DNA of 64,000 bases from Mycolicibacterium sp. BiH015 (GTDB lineage: Bacteria; Actinomycetota; Actinomycetes; Mycobacteriales; Mycobacteriaceae), in the NCBI RefSeq assembly GCF_027706845.1, contig NZ_JAQGCZ010000018.1, forward strand, positions 30,012 to 94,011, written 5' to 3'. Of this stretch, positions 24,128 through 31,263 are shown piece by piece. Position 1 is the first letter of the stretch. Every line of letters starts with the position of its first letter. The notes below the pieces were generated by a model. The model saw only the letters and a list, made by a program, of their open reading frames with translations, had not been told where the DNA came from and searched no databases. Position numbers and translations under genes: made by a program.

Positions 24128-25149
24128 CAATCCGCGCCGGCCAAGGTGGCGATGATGTCGGCCGCCGAACCGGTCCTCGCTTTCCGGAAGCCGGTTCCCG
24201 CCCACACATTCACCGCATGCGGATCGCCGGCACGCACCGATGCCGCTCGCACCGGGCTCGTCATGTAGTGCACCTCGGGGTAGCCAAACGGAGCGTCGGT
24301 TTCATGCTCGACGATGAACCGGTTGCGCAGACCGCGCGCGTACCGACCGGAAAACGCCCGGGTGACAACGGTTTCGGTGAACTGGGGATCCTGGAGCGCG
24401 CCGCGGTGGACGGGGCTGCTCCCCGCCTCGTCGGCCAGCAGGAACGCCGTTCCCAGTTGCGCAGCCACCGCTCCGGCCCGCCGGACACGGCTGACATCGC
24501 CGGCGGTCATCAACCCACCGGCGGCGACGACCGGCAGGTCCAGATTGGCGGTGAGCGCAGCGAGCAGATCGTCCAACGGCTCCTCCGACGGCTGCGCGGT
24601 GGCGTCGAAGGTGCCGCGATGTCCCCCCGCCGAGGGACCCTGCGCAACAAGGATGTCGACGCCGACGTCCGCTGCGGCCTGCGCCTCGGACAGCGTGGTG
24701 ACGGTGGCTGCGGTCGCGACGCCGGCCGCGCTGAGGCGGCGTCGCTCGTCGGCGCTGGGCAGGCCGAAGGTGAAAGAGACCACCGCAGGCCGCAGGTCGA
24801 TGAGAACGTCGAGCTTGCCGGCCCAGTCGTCGTCATCGAAGCGTGGTGCGCCCAGACTCACCCCGTAGTGCCGGGCTTCTGATTCCAGCGTCGCGGCGTA
24901 TGCCGTGATTGCGTCCGGTGTGGCCGCACTTGGTTGGGGCACAAAGAGGTTCGCCCCAACGGGTGCCGAGGTGAGCTTCTGCGCGGCGAGCAGTCGCTCA
25001 GCGAACGCGTCCGCGGTGAGGTACCCGGCTGCGACGAAACCAAGCCCGCCGGCGTTCGACACCGCCGCGGCGAGCTCGGGTGTCGACGGCCCGCCGGCCA
25101 TCGGGGCCGCGAGCAGCGGTGTGCTGAGTTCGCGCAGGTCGAACATCAC
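24127..25149 (-). CDS. Nitronate monooxygenase family protein
   Basis: This 340-residue FMN-dependent TIM-barrel enzyme opens with Thr-Pro-Leu-Leu-Ala-Ala-Pro-Met-Ala-Gly-Gly, followed by Ala-Gly-Gly-Leu-Gly-Phe. Gln-Gly-Pro-Ser-Ala-Gly-Gly-His supplies the class-I catalytic His, and Val-Ala-Ala-Gly-Gly-Leu binds phosphate. It oxidises alkyl nitronates and may detoxify nitro-compounds. The start is GTG 25149 or ATG 25146. It is translationally coupled to the downstream amine oxidase, so both may act on related nitrogen compounds; that link is inferred. Confidence 0.88.
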   Translation of the reverse strand: MMFDLRELSTPLLAAPMAGGPSTPELAAAVSNAGGLGFVAAGYLTADAFAERLLAAQKLTSAPVGANLFVPQPSAATPDAITAYAATLESEARHYGVSLGAPRFDDDDWAGKLDVLIDLRPAVVSFTFGLPSADERRRLSAAGVATAATVTTLSEAQAAADVGVDILVAQGPSAGGHRGTFDATAQPSEEPLDDLLAALTANLDLPVVAAGGLMTAGDVSRVRRAGAVAAQLGTAFLLADEAGSSPVHRGALQDPQFTETVVTRAFSGRYARGLRNRFIVEHETDAPFGYPEVHYMTSPVRAASVRAGDPHAVNVWAGTGFRKARTGSAADIIATLAGAD

Positions 25150-25222
25150 GTGCCTTTCGTATCATGATCGACGCCGAATTCTCGCTGGAACGGCAGCCGT
25201 CGCCGGTTCTATTCTCGAAGGA

Positions 25223-25606
25223 ATGGTCACCCTCAACCACACCATCGTGGCGGCCCGGGACAAGACGGAGTCGGCGACCTTTCTCGCCGAGCTGTTCGGC
25301 CTGCCGAGTCCCACGCCGTTCGGTCACTTCCTGGTCGTCCCCATCGGAGACGTCAGCCTCGACTATGCCGAGGTGGGTCCGGACGCACCGATACCGCCGC
25401 AGCACTATGCGTTCCTGGTCTCCGAGGACGAGTTCGACGCCATCTACCGCAAGATCCGCGAACGGGGACTGCAGCACTGGGCCGATCCGAGGGGAGCGAG
25501 GCCGGGCGAGATCAATCACAACGACGGCGGCCGCGGCGTGTACTTCCAGGATCCCGGCGGGCACTACCTGGAGATCCTGACCCGCCCGTACGGATCCGGG
25601 CCCTAG
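25223..25606 (+). CDS. VOC (glyoxalase/bleomycin resistance) family protein
   Basis: This 127-residue protein is the size of one glyoxalase-fold (VOC) unit. It starts Leu-Asn-His-Thr-Ile-Val (first metal His) and ends with Gly-Val-Tyr-Phe-Gln-Asp-Pro-Gly-Gly-His-Tyr-Leu-Glu-Ile-Leu-Thr, giving the second His and the metal Glu. Substrate unknown. The ATG at 25223 has GAAGGA just upstream; the frame before it is non-coding in style. Its stop shares CTAG with the convergent Rrf2 gene. Confidence 0.85.
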   Translation: MVTLNHTIVAARDKTESATFLAELFGLPSPTPFGHFLVVPIGDVSLDYAEVGPDAPIPPQHYAFLVSEDEFDAIYRKIRERGLQHWADPRGARPGEINHNDGGRGVYFQDPGGHYLEILTRPYGSGP

Positions 25607-26079
25607 CTGATCGAGTGACCGCGCGCGTCTTCTTGCCTGCGGTAGTCATCGGCCATGGCGCGGACGTGACCGGGCAGCACACCCGACGCGACGTCGGCGA
25701 GGCTCGTCTCCTCCAGTACCGAGCGCATGCTCGCTCGCAGGGCCCGCCACACGTCGGTCAGCGCGGCGGTCGGGCCGGAGTACGGAAGATCGCCGAGACC
25801 GATGTCGCGCACACTGGCCAGCGGGCCGTCGATGCAGCGCAGCACGTCGGCGACGCTGATGTCAGCCGCGGGCCGGGCCAGTTCGTAGCCACCCTCGCGG
25901 CCACGGTGACTGCGAACCAGCCGGTCGGTGCGTAGGTCGGAGAGGATGTCGACAAGGAACTGCGGCGGTATGCCCTGAGCTTTGGCGAGGTCATCGGTCT
26001 TGACCAGCGCGCCGTCGACCACCGTCGCCAGCTGGACCATCGCGCGGACGGCGTACTCCGCCTTCGCCGACATCCGCAT
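25603..26079 (-). CDS. Rrf2-family transcriptional regulator (Rv1287-like)
   Basis: This 158-residue regulator has the Rrf2 N-terminus (Ser-Ala-Lys-Ala-Glu-Tyr-Ala-Val-Arg-Ala), a winged helix with Ile-Pro-Pro-Gln-Phe-Leu and a Arg-Gly-Arg-Glu-Gly-Gly-Tyr wing. It has a single Cys (in Leu-Arg-Cys-Ile-Asp-Gly), so the three-Cys iron-sulfur cluster of IscR/NsrR is absent. That points to a CymR-like sulfur regulator. M. tuberculosis Rv1287 stands beside cysD-cysN in the same way. A palindrome upstream of cysD (30545-30562) is a good candidate target. Confidence 0.88.
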   Translation of the reverse strand: MRMSAKAEYAVRAMVQLATVVDGALVKTDDLAKAQGIPPQFLVDILSDLRTDRLVRSHRGREGGYELARPAADISVADVLRCIDGPLASVRDIGLGDLPYSGPTAALTDVWRALRASMRSVLEETSLADVASGVLPGHVRAMADDYRRQEDARGHSIS

Positions 26080-26133
26080 GGGGCAACCCTAGTCGGACGA
26101 CGTCTTGGATGGGTGTCCGGTCGCGGGCACGCC

Positions 26134-26188
26134 GAAATCCACCTTGTGCGGCAGAAGTGCGAGAGAACGCCTGCACAAGGCGGATATC
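26134..26188. repeat. Dispersed hairpin element, 18-bp arms and 19-nt loop
   Basis: Arms 26134-26151 and 26171-26188 match at 15 of 18 positions around a 19-nt loop containing GTGCGAG. It lies between the start of the Rrf2 gene and the stop of the hydrolase gene. Loop length and the GCGAG core agree with the hairpins at 26838 and 31199, although the arm sequence differs. Confidence 0.65.
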
Positions 26189-26198
26189 GAGGGCAAGC

Positions 26199-26798
26199 TC
26201 AGTCGGGGATGTCGCTCCCGTTCGGGACTACGACGGCGAACAGGTCGGCGACCGCGGCGAGGCTCGCCGTGTGCAACGCCTGAGCGGGCACCGAGGCGCC
26301 GTCGACACCCGGCAGTGTGCGCGTCGCGGTCGCTGCCGCAACCACCGTCGGCGCGTAACCGAGGTTGAACGCGCCGCGCGCCGTCGAATTCACGCACATG
26401 TGCGTCATGAAGCCGGCCAGAACCAGGTTGGACGCCTCGAACGACTTGAGGATGTCGTCGAGATCGGTCTGCACGAACGAGTTCGGGTAGTTCTTGACGA
26501 CGACGGATTCGCCGTTGCGTGGCGCGACCCGGTCGACGATCGCGCCGCTCTCACCCTCGATGTCGTAGAGCGATCCCGGTCCGTCGTCGTGCTGGATGTG
26601 CACGACGGGAACGCCTGCCGTCCTGGCCCTGTCGAGCAGTGCGGCGGCTTCGTCGAGCGCAGGCTCAACGCCGTCGAGTTGCATCACGCCTCGGGTGTAG
26701 GTGTTCTGACAATCGATCAGCACCAGCACAGAGTCTGCAAGGCTCGCCGGGGCAAGGGGCAGTCCTGCCAGCGCACGCAGGGTTTGAGGTTCAGACAC
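26199..26798 (-). CDS. Isochorismatase-like cysteine hydrolase
   Basis: This 199-residue enzyme has the catalytic Asp-Lys-Cys triad of the isochorismatase/nicotinamidase family: D29 (Val-Leu-Val-Leu-Ile-Asp-Cys-Gln), K102 (Val-Val-Val-Lys-Asn-Tyr) and C135 (Thr-His-Met-Cys-Val). It probably hydrolyses an amide or vinyl ether; the substrate is open. GTG 26798 begins just before the conserved region, and the frame upstream runs through a hairpin repeat, so it is not coding. Confidence 0.85.
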   Translation of the reverse strand: MSEPQTLRALAGLPLAPASLADSVLVLIDCQNTYTRGVMQLDGVEPALDEAAALLDRARTAGVPVVHIQHDDGPGSLYDIEGESGAIVDRVAPRNGESVVVKNYPNSFVQTDLDDILKSFEASNLVLAGFMTHMCVNSTARGAFNLGYAPTVVAAATATRTLPGVDGASVPAQALHTASLAAVADLFAVVVPNGSDIPD

Positions 26799-26837
26799 CC
26801 GTCGCAGCCTACTGGCGGCCGTTCTGCGCGTCAGGCC

Positions 26838-26904
26838 CCCGACGGAATTGCGTTCCAGCAGAAATAGTGCGAGTGCGGGCCTGCTGGAATGCCATTCCGG
26901 CGGG
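26838..26904. repeat. Dispersed hairpin element, 24-bp arms and 19-nt loop
   Basis: Arms 26838-26861 and 26881-26904 match at 21 of 24 positions. The 19-nt loop contains GAGTGCGGG. Arms contain GGAAT and ATTCC blocks almost identical to the element at 31199-31261. It sits between cysQ (stop at 26912) and the hydrolase start. Confidence 0.8.
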
Positions 26905-26911
26905 AAGAAAG

Positions 26912-27643
26912 TCAGCCCGCCGTGACCGCCAGCACCGCGTCGGCAAGTTCCGGGCGGCACACGATCAGGTCAGGCAGCTTCGAGTCGCGCTGGTTGTAGA
27001 CCAACGGGGTTCCGTCGAGACGGGATGTGAACAGACCGGCTGCGCGCGCGACGGCAACCGGCGCGGCGGAATCCCATTCATACTGGCCACCGGCGTGCAC
27101 GTAGACATCCGATAGTCCCTGCACCACCGATGCGACTTTCGCTCCGGCCGAACCCATTTCGACAAGCGTGCCGCCCAGCGCGTCCCTGACCTCCAGCGCG
27201 ATCGCCGGCGGACGGGTACGCGACACCACCACCCGCGGTGCGTCCGGACCGGCGGGAGGTGCGACGACGGTGGGGGTCGCGAGCGTGACGCCTTGCGCGG
27301 GCAATGCGACAGCGCCGGCGACCAGCTCGCCCGCCTCCCAGAGCGCGACGTGCACGGCCCAGTCGGTCCGCCCCGGTTCGGAGAACTCCCGCGTCCCGTC
27401 GAGAGGGTCGACGATCCACACCCGGCGCGCCGACAGCCGCACCGGGTCGTCGACACCTTCCTCCGACAGCACGGCGTCATCCGGCCGCTCCGTGGCCAGC
27501 GCGGCCATCAAGAAGTCGTGGGAACGCTTGTCCCCCGCGGCTTTCCGCTCCTCGACGGTCGCCTGGGCGAGCTCGGCGCGAACGTCGAGCAGCAGCGCGC
27601 CCGCATCGGTGGCCAGCCGTCCCGCCAGTTCATGATCGGTCAT
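26912..27643 (-). CDS. cysQ: CysQ-type 3'-phosphoadenosine phosphatase
   Basis: This 243-residue member of the inositol-monophosphatase family has metal-site motifs Leu-Ser-Glu-Glu, Asp-Pro-Leu-Asp-Gly-Thr-Arg-Glu and Tyr-Glu-Trp-Asp-Ser-Ala-Ala-Pro. It removes the 3'-phosphate from PAP/PAPS and so recycles the by-product of sulfotransfer and sets flux through sulfate activation. It is the third gene after cysD and cysNC, 28 bp from cysNC. As I recall, cysQ lies elsewhere (Rv2131c) in M. tuberculosis, so its place here is a local difference. Confidence 0.88.
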   Translation of the reverse strand: MTDHELAGRLATDAGALLLDVRAELAQATVEERKAAGDKRSHDFLMAALATERPDDAVLSEEGVDDPVRLSARRVWIVDPLDGTREFSEPGRTDWAVHVALWEAGELVAGAVALPAQGVTLATPTVVAPPAGPDAPRVVVSRTRPPAIALEVRDALGGTLVEMGSAGAKVASVVQGLSDVYVHAGGQYEWDSAAPVAVARAAGLFTSRLDGTPLVYNQRDSKLPDLIVCRPELADAVLAVTAG

Positions 27644-27671
27644 GATCGTCTGCTCTTCGCGTAGGCGCTCA

Positions 27672-29528
27672 TCATTCGGCGCGGCTTTCCAGCAGCGCGA
27701 TCACAGCTTCGGCATGCTCGTCAGGCGTGCGATCCGGCGTCAACCGCAGGTCCGGGTTCTTCGGCCGCTGGTACGGGCTGTCGATCCCGGTGAAGTGGGT
27801 GATCTCGCCAGCTCGGGCTTTGGCGTATAGCCCCTTGGGATCCCGGCGCTCGCAGTCTTCCAGTGGTGTGTCGCAAAAGACCTCGAAAAAGTCCAGACCC
27901 TGCTCGGTGGCCACCTTCCGCGCCAGCGCCCGATGCTCGGTGAGCGGACTGATCGCGGGCACCAGCACCACCTGACCGGAATCGGCGAGGATGGCGGCGA
28001 CGTGGGCCAGCCGGCGCTGATTCTCGGCGCGGTCAGCCATCGAGAAACCGAGGTCGGCGTTGAGACCGTGCCGCAAGTTGTCTCCGTCGAGAACGTAAGC
28101 AGGGATCCCCTTTTCGAGCAGCTTCTGCTCGACGAGCACCGCCACGGACGATTTGCCCGAACCCGACAGGCCGGTGAACCACACCGTGCGGCCCTTGGTG
28201 AGCCGGTCCTCCGGCTTGCACAGCGATTCGTGGCGAACCGTGTTCGGTGTCGACGTCCGCCCTGCCACATGGGGCAGGATCATGCCCGCCGCGACCGTGC
28301 CGTTGGTGTTGGGATCGATCAGGATGAAAGAGCCGGTCGCCGAGTTGCGGCTGTACTCGTCGAGCAGCAGCGGAACCTGACTGCGTAGCGAGATGCGGCC
28401 CAGCTCATTGAGTTTCAGCGCAGTCGCCGTCTTGTCGCGATGCAGGGTATTGACGTCCAGGCGGTAGTCGAGGCCGGTGACCTTGACCCTCGTCGTGCGG
28501 GTGGTGTGCTTGATGACGTAGTCCCGGCCCGGCTCGAGCGAATCGGCGTCGGCCATCCAGCACACCGTCGCATCGAAGTCCTGCGCGACACGGGGTTGGT
28601 TGTTCGGCCGGGCGATCATGTCGCCGCGGGAGATGTCGATGTCGTCGGCCAGGCTGACCGACACTGCCATCGGTGGGAACGCTTCGCTGACCGGGCCACC
28701 CGGACCCTCGATCTCGGTGATCCGCGACGTCTTGCCGGTGGGCAGCACGACGACCTCGTCACCCGGACGCATCACGCCACTGGCGACGGTGCCCGCGTAG
28801 CTGCGGTGGTCGGCGTGCTCGCGGGTCTGCGGCCGGATGACGTACTGGACCGGGAAGCGGACGTCGGTGAGATTGCGGTCGCCGGCGATATACACCTCCT
28901 CGAGGTGTGCGAGCAGCGACGGCCCCTCGTACCAGGGCGTGACATCCGACTTGGTGACCACGTTGTCGCCGTTGAGTGCCGAGAGCGGAATGGTGGTGAC
29001 GTCGTGGACGTCGAGGCGCGCGGCGAAATCATGAAAGTCGTCCCGGATCTTCTCGAAACGCTCCCTGTCCCAGTCGATCAGGTCCATCTTGTTGACGGCG
29101 AGCACGATGTGCTGGATGCCGAGCAGCGAGGCGAGGAACGCATGCCGGCGGGATTGCTCCAGTAGTCCGTGCCGGGCGTCGACGAGCACGATCGCCAGCT
29201 GCGCGGTCGACGTGCCGGTGACCATGTTGCGGGTGTACTGGATGTGGCCCGGGGTGTCGGCGATGATGAATTTCCGCTTGGCCGTGGCGAAGTAGCGGTA
29301 GGCGACGTCGATCGTGATGCCCTGCTCGCGCTCGGCGCGCAACCCGTCGGTGACCAGCGCCAGGTCCGTGTAGTCGTTTCCACGTTCCTTGGAGGTGCGC
29401 TCGACGGCGGCAAGCTGATCCTCCATGACCGCCTTGGAGTCGTACAGCAACCGGCCGATCAGGGTGGACTTTCCGTCGTCGACCGAACCCGCGGTCGCGA
29501 TACGCAGAAGTGTGGTGGACGAACCCAT
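27672..29528 (-). CDS. cysN: Bifunctional sulfate adenylyltransferase subunit 1 / APS kinase
   Basis: This 618-residue CysN-CysC fusion has an N-terminal GTPase part (about 1-430) with P-loop Gly-Ser-Val-Asp-Asp-Gly-Lys-Ser-Thr, Asp-Thr-Pro-Gly-His and Asn-Lys-Met-Asp; it drives APS formation with CysD. The C-terminal part (about 440-618) has Gly-Leu-Ser-Gly-Ser-Gly-Lys-Ser-Ser and makes PAPS from APS. The ATG at 29528 opens the conserved Ser-Ser-Thr-Thr-Leu-Leu-Arg; a longer frame to 29564 reads through a tandem repeat. Mycobacteria normally carry this fused form. Confidence 0.95.
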   Translation of the reverse strand: MGSSTTLLRIATAGSVDDGKSTLIGRLLYDSKAVMEDQLAAVERTSKERGNDYTDLALVTDGLRAEREQGITIDVAYRYFATAKRKFIIADTPGHIQYTRNMVTGTSTAQLAIVLVDARHGLLEQSRRHAFLASLLGIQHIVLAVNKMDLIDWDRERFEKIRDDFHDFAARLDVHDVTTIPLSALNGDNVVTKSDVTPWYEGPSLLAHLEEVYIAGDRNLTDVRFPVQYVIRPQTREHADHRSYAGTVASGVMRPGDEVVVLPTGKTSRITEIEGPGGPVSEAFPPMAVSVSLADDIDISRGDMIARPNNQPRVAQDFDATVCWMADADSLEPGRDYVIKHTTRTTRVKVTGLDYRLDVNTLHRDKTATALKLNELGRISLRSQVPLLLDEYSRNSATGSFILIDPNTNGTVAAGMILPHVAGRTSTPNTVRHESLCKPEDRLTKGRTVWFTGLSGSGKSSVAVLVEQKLLEKGIPAYVLDGDNLRHGLNADLGFSMADRAENQRRLAHVAAILADSGQVVLVPAISPLTEHRALARKVATEQGLDFFEVFCDTPLEDCERRDPKGLYAKARAGEITHFTGIDSPYQRPKNPDLRLTPDRTPDEHAEAVIALLESRAE

Positions 29529-29532
29529 GTCA

Positions 29533-29585
29533 AATATCCCGTCGCTTCGCTCGCCCCGGCTCAATATCCCGTCGCTTCGCTCGCC
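29533..29585. repeat. 30-bp-period tandem duplication between cysD and cysNC
   Basis: A 23-nt sequence (AATATCCCGTCGCTTCGCTCG plus CC) occurs exactly at 29533-29555 and again at 29563-29585. It fills most of the 62-bp gap between the cysD stop and the cysNC start. The period is 30 bp, so the frame stays open across it. It pushes apart two genes whose products work as one complex. Confidence 0.85.
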
Positions 29586-29590
29586 TCATG

Positions 29591-30523
29591 TCAGAAATAC
29601 CCCTCGCGCTTGCGGTCTTCCATGCCTGCCTCCGAGATGCGGTCGTCGGCGCGGGTGGCCCCGCGCTCGGTGAGCCGCGAGATCGCGGTCTCGGCGATCA
29701 CCTCGGAAACCGTTGCCGCCGTGGACTCCACGCAACCGGTGCATGTCACGTCGCCGACGGTGCGGAAGCGCACCGTCTTCTCGACGATTTTCTCGTCCCT
29801 GCGCGGCTGCAGGTACTTGTGCACCGCGAGCAGCATGCCGTCGCGCTCGAAGACCTGACGCTGATGGGCGTAATAGATCGAAGGCAGCTTGATCTTCTCG
29901 GCGCCGATATAGGACCAGATGTCGAACTCGGTCCAGTTCGACAGCGGGAACGCCCTGATGTGCTCCCCCTTGCGGTGCCTGCCGTTGTACAGGTTCCACA
30001 GCTCGGGGCGTTGGTTCTTCGGGTCCCACTGTCCGAACTCGTCGCGGAAGCTGAACACCCGCTCCTTGGCGCGCGCCTTCTCCTCGTCACGCCGGGCGCC
30101 ACCGAAGGCGGCGTCGAACTTGTTCTCACGGATCGCCCGCAGCAGCGTGAAGGTCTGCATCGGGTTGCGCGACGGGATGGTCTCGACCACCCGCCCGGCG
30201 TCGATGTCGTCCTGCACCTTGGCGACCACGAGGCGCACACCCGACTCCGCGACGAGCTCGTCGCGTGCCTGCAGCACCTCCTCGAAGTTGTGGCCGGTGT
30301 CGACATGCATCACCGGGAACGGCAGCCGGCCCGGCCGGAACGCCTTGAGGGCAAGGTGAAGCATCACGATGGAATCCTTGCCGCCGGAGAACAGCAGCAC
30401 CGGCCGCTCGAACTCGGCGGCCACCTCCCTGATGATGTGGATCGCCTCGGCCTCCAGCGCGCGTAGGTGGCTCAGTTCGTAGCGGCCCGCATTCTGGGTG
30501 AGCTCATCGGTCGCGGTCATCAT
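29591..30523 (-). CDS. cysD: Sulfate adenylyltransferase subunit 2
   Basis: This 310-residue catalytic subunit of ATP sulfurylase has the PP-loop Ser-Gly-Gly-Lys-Asp-Ser near residue 46, His-Val-Asp-Thr-Gly-His-Asn, Gly-Gly-Ala-Arg-Arg-Asp-Glu-Glu and a Cys-Thr-Gly-Cys segment near the C-terminus. With CysNC it forms APS from sulfate and ATP. The first two codons are both ATG (30523, 30520), with GGGGA just before. It is preceded by canA and a palindromic candidate operator. Confidence 0.95.
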   Translation of the reverse strand: MMTATDELTQNAGRYELSHLRALEAEAIHIIREVAAEFERPVLLFSGGKDSIVMLHLALKAFRPGRLPFPVMHVDTGHNFEEVLQARDELVAESGVRLVVAKVQDDIDAGRVVETIPSRNPMQTFTLLRAIRENKFDAAFGGARRDEEKARAKERVFSFRDEFGQWDPKNQRPELWNLYNGRHRKGEHIRAFPLSNWTEFDIWSYIGAEKIKLPSIYYAHQRQVFERDGMLLAVHKYLQPRRDEKIVEKTVRFRTVGDVTCTGCVESTAATVSEVIAETAISRLTERGATRADDRISEAGMEDRKREGYF

Positions 30524-30544
30524 TCCCCGTAAAGTTGGTAGATT

Positions 30545-30562
30545 TGACCATATTTATGGTCA
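30545..30562. promoter_or_regulatory. Palindromic candidate operator of the cysD-cysNC-cysQ operon
   Basis: TGACCATA-TT-TATGGTCA is a perfect inverted repeat with 8-bp arms, 22 bp upstream of the cysD start in an unusually AT-rich patch. A dimeric regulator bound here would block or position polymerase. The nearby Rrf2 gene at 25603 is the most likely source. No matching palindrome is seen upstream of the Rrf2 gene itself. Confidence 0.65.
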
Positions 30563-30649
30563 TAACCAGATATGAAACCAGTGCCGCGGGACACTGTCAA
30601 CAATGGTGATCGATGACCTCCGAGGTCAGTGACCGGATGCAGGCACCGG

Positions 30650-31153
30650 CTACACGGTCGCCTGGACCGTCACCTCGTTCAGCCGTCCCGTTGCCACGTC
30701 GAAGACGAATCCGCGCAGGGACTCGTGCTTGGTGACGAAGGGGCTCGCCTCGATCCGCCGCAACGACTGACGCACGTCCTCCTCCACGTCCGGGAACGCC
30801 TCGGCCGCCCATTGCGGCTTGAGGCCCGTCTCGTCCTGGATGGCGCGCTTGAAGGCGTCGTCGGTGAACGTCAGCATTCCGCAATCGGTGTGGTGGATCA
30901 GGATGATCTCCTTGGTGCCGAGCAACCGCTGGCTGATCGCGAGCGAGCGGATCTCGTCATCGGTGATGACGCCTCCGGCGTTGCGGATGACGTGTGCCTC
31001 ACCGTCGCCGAGCCCGAGGATCCGGTAGACGTCGAGTCGCGCGTCCATGCACGCCACCACGGCGACATGCTTGCTCGGCGGCAGCGGCAAGGGGCCGGAA
31101 AAAGATTCTGCGTACTTCTCGTTGTTCTTCAGGTACTCGTCGGTGACCGTCAT
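30650..31153 (-). CDS. canA: Beta-carbonic anhydrase (Rv1284-like)
   Basis: This 167-residue enzyme interconverts CO2 and bicarbonate. Zinc residues C35, D37 (Ala-Cys-Met-Asp-Ala-Arg), H88 and C91 (His-His-Thr-Asp-Cys-Gly) fall at the numbers reported for M. tuberculosis Rv1284. It is the first gene upstream of cysD on the same strand, separated by 126 bp that hold the candidate cys operator, so it probably has its own transcript. Synteny with Rv1284-Rv1287 supports the symbol. Confidence 0.92.
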   Translation of the reverse strand: MTVTDEYLKNNEKYAESFSGPLPLPPSKHVAVVACMDARLDVYRILGLGDGEAHVIRNAGGVITDDEIRSLAISQRLLGTKEIILIHHTDCGMLTFTDDAFKRAIQDETGLKPQWAAEAFPDVEEDVRQSLRRIEASPFVTKHESLRGFVFDVATGRLNEVTVQATV

Positions 31154-31198
31154 GGCCGCAAGCTAGCGGCGCGGGCCGACGAAGTCACGGGTTCAAAT

Positions 31199-31261
31199 CG
31201 CCGGAATTGCATTCCAGCGGTAAAAAGCCGAGTGCGGGTCTGCTGGAATGCAATTCCGGCG
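31199..31261. repeat. Dispersed hairpin element, 22-bp arms and 19-nt loop
   Basis: Arms 31199-31220 and 31240-31261 match at 21 of 22 positions. The 19-nt loop contains CGAGTGCGGG. It is nearly the same element as 26838-26904. It lies between the stop of the GT39 gene at 31264 and the start of canA, so it could also serve as a terminator for the glycosyltransferase operon. Confidence 0.85.
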
Positions 31262-31263
31262 GG

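Noticed and set aside
26799..26960. N-terminal extension of the isochorismatase-like protein to 26960
   Set aside because: The extension reads through a hairpin repeat and is not conserved-looking. GTG 26798 gives the normal family length.
29529..29564. Longer CysNC start at 29564
   Set aside because: It would encode the tandem repeat. The conserved N-terminus begins at ATG 29528.
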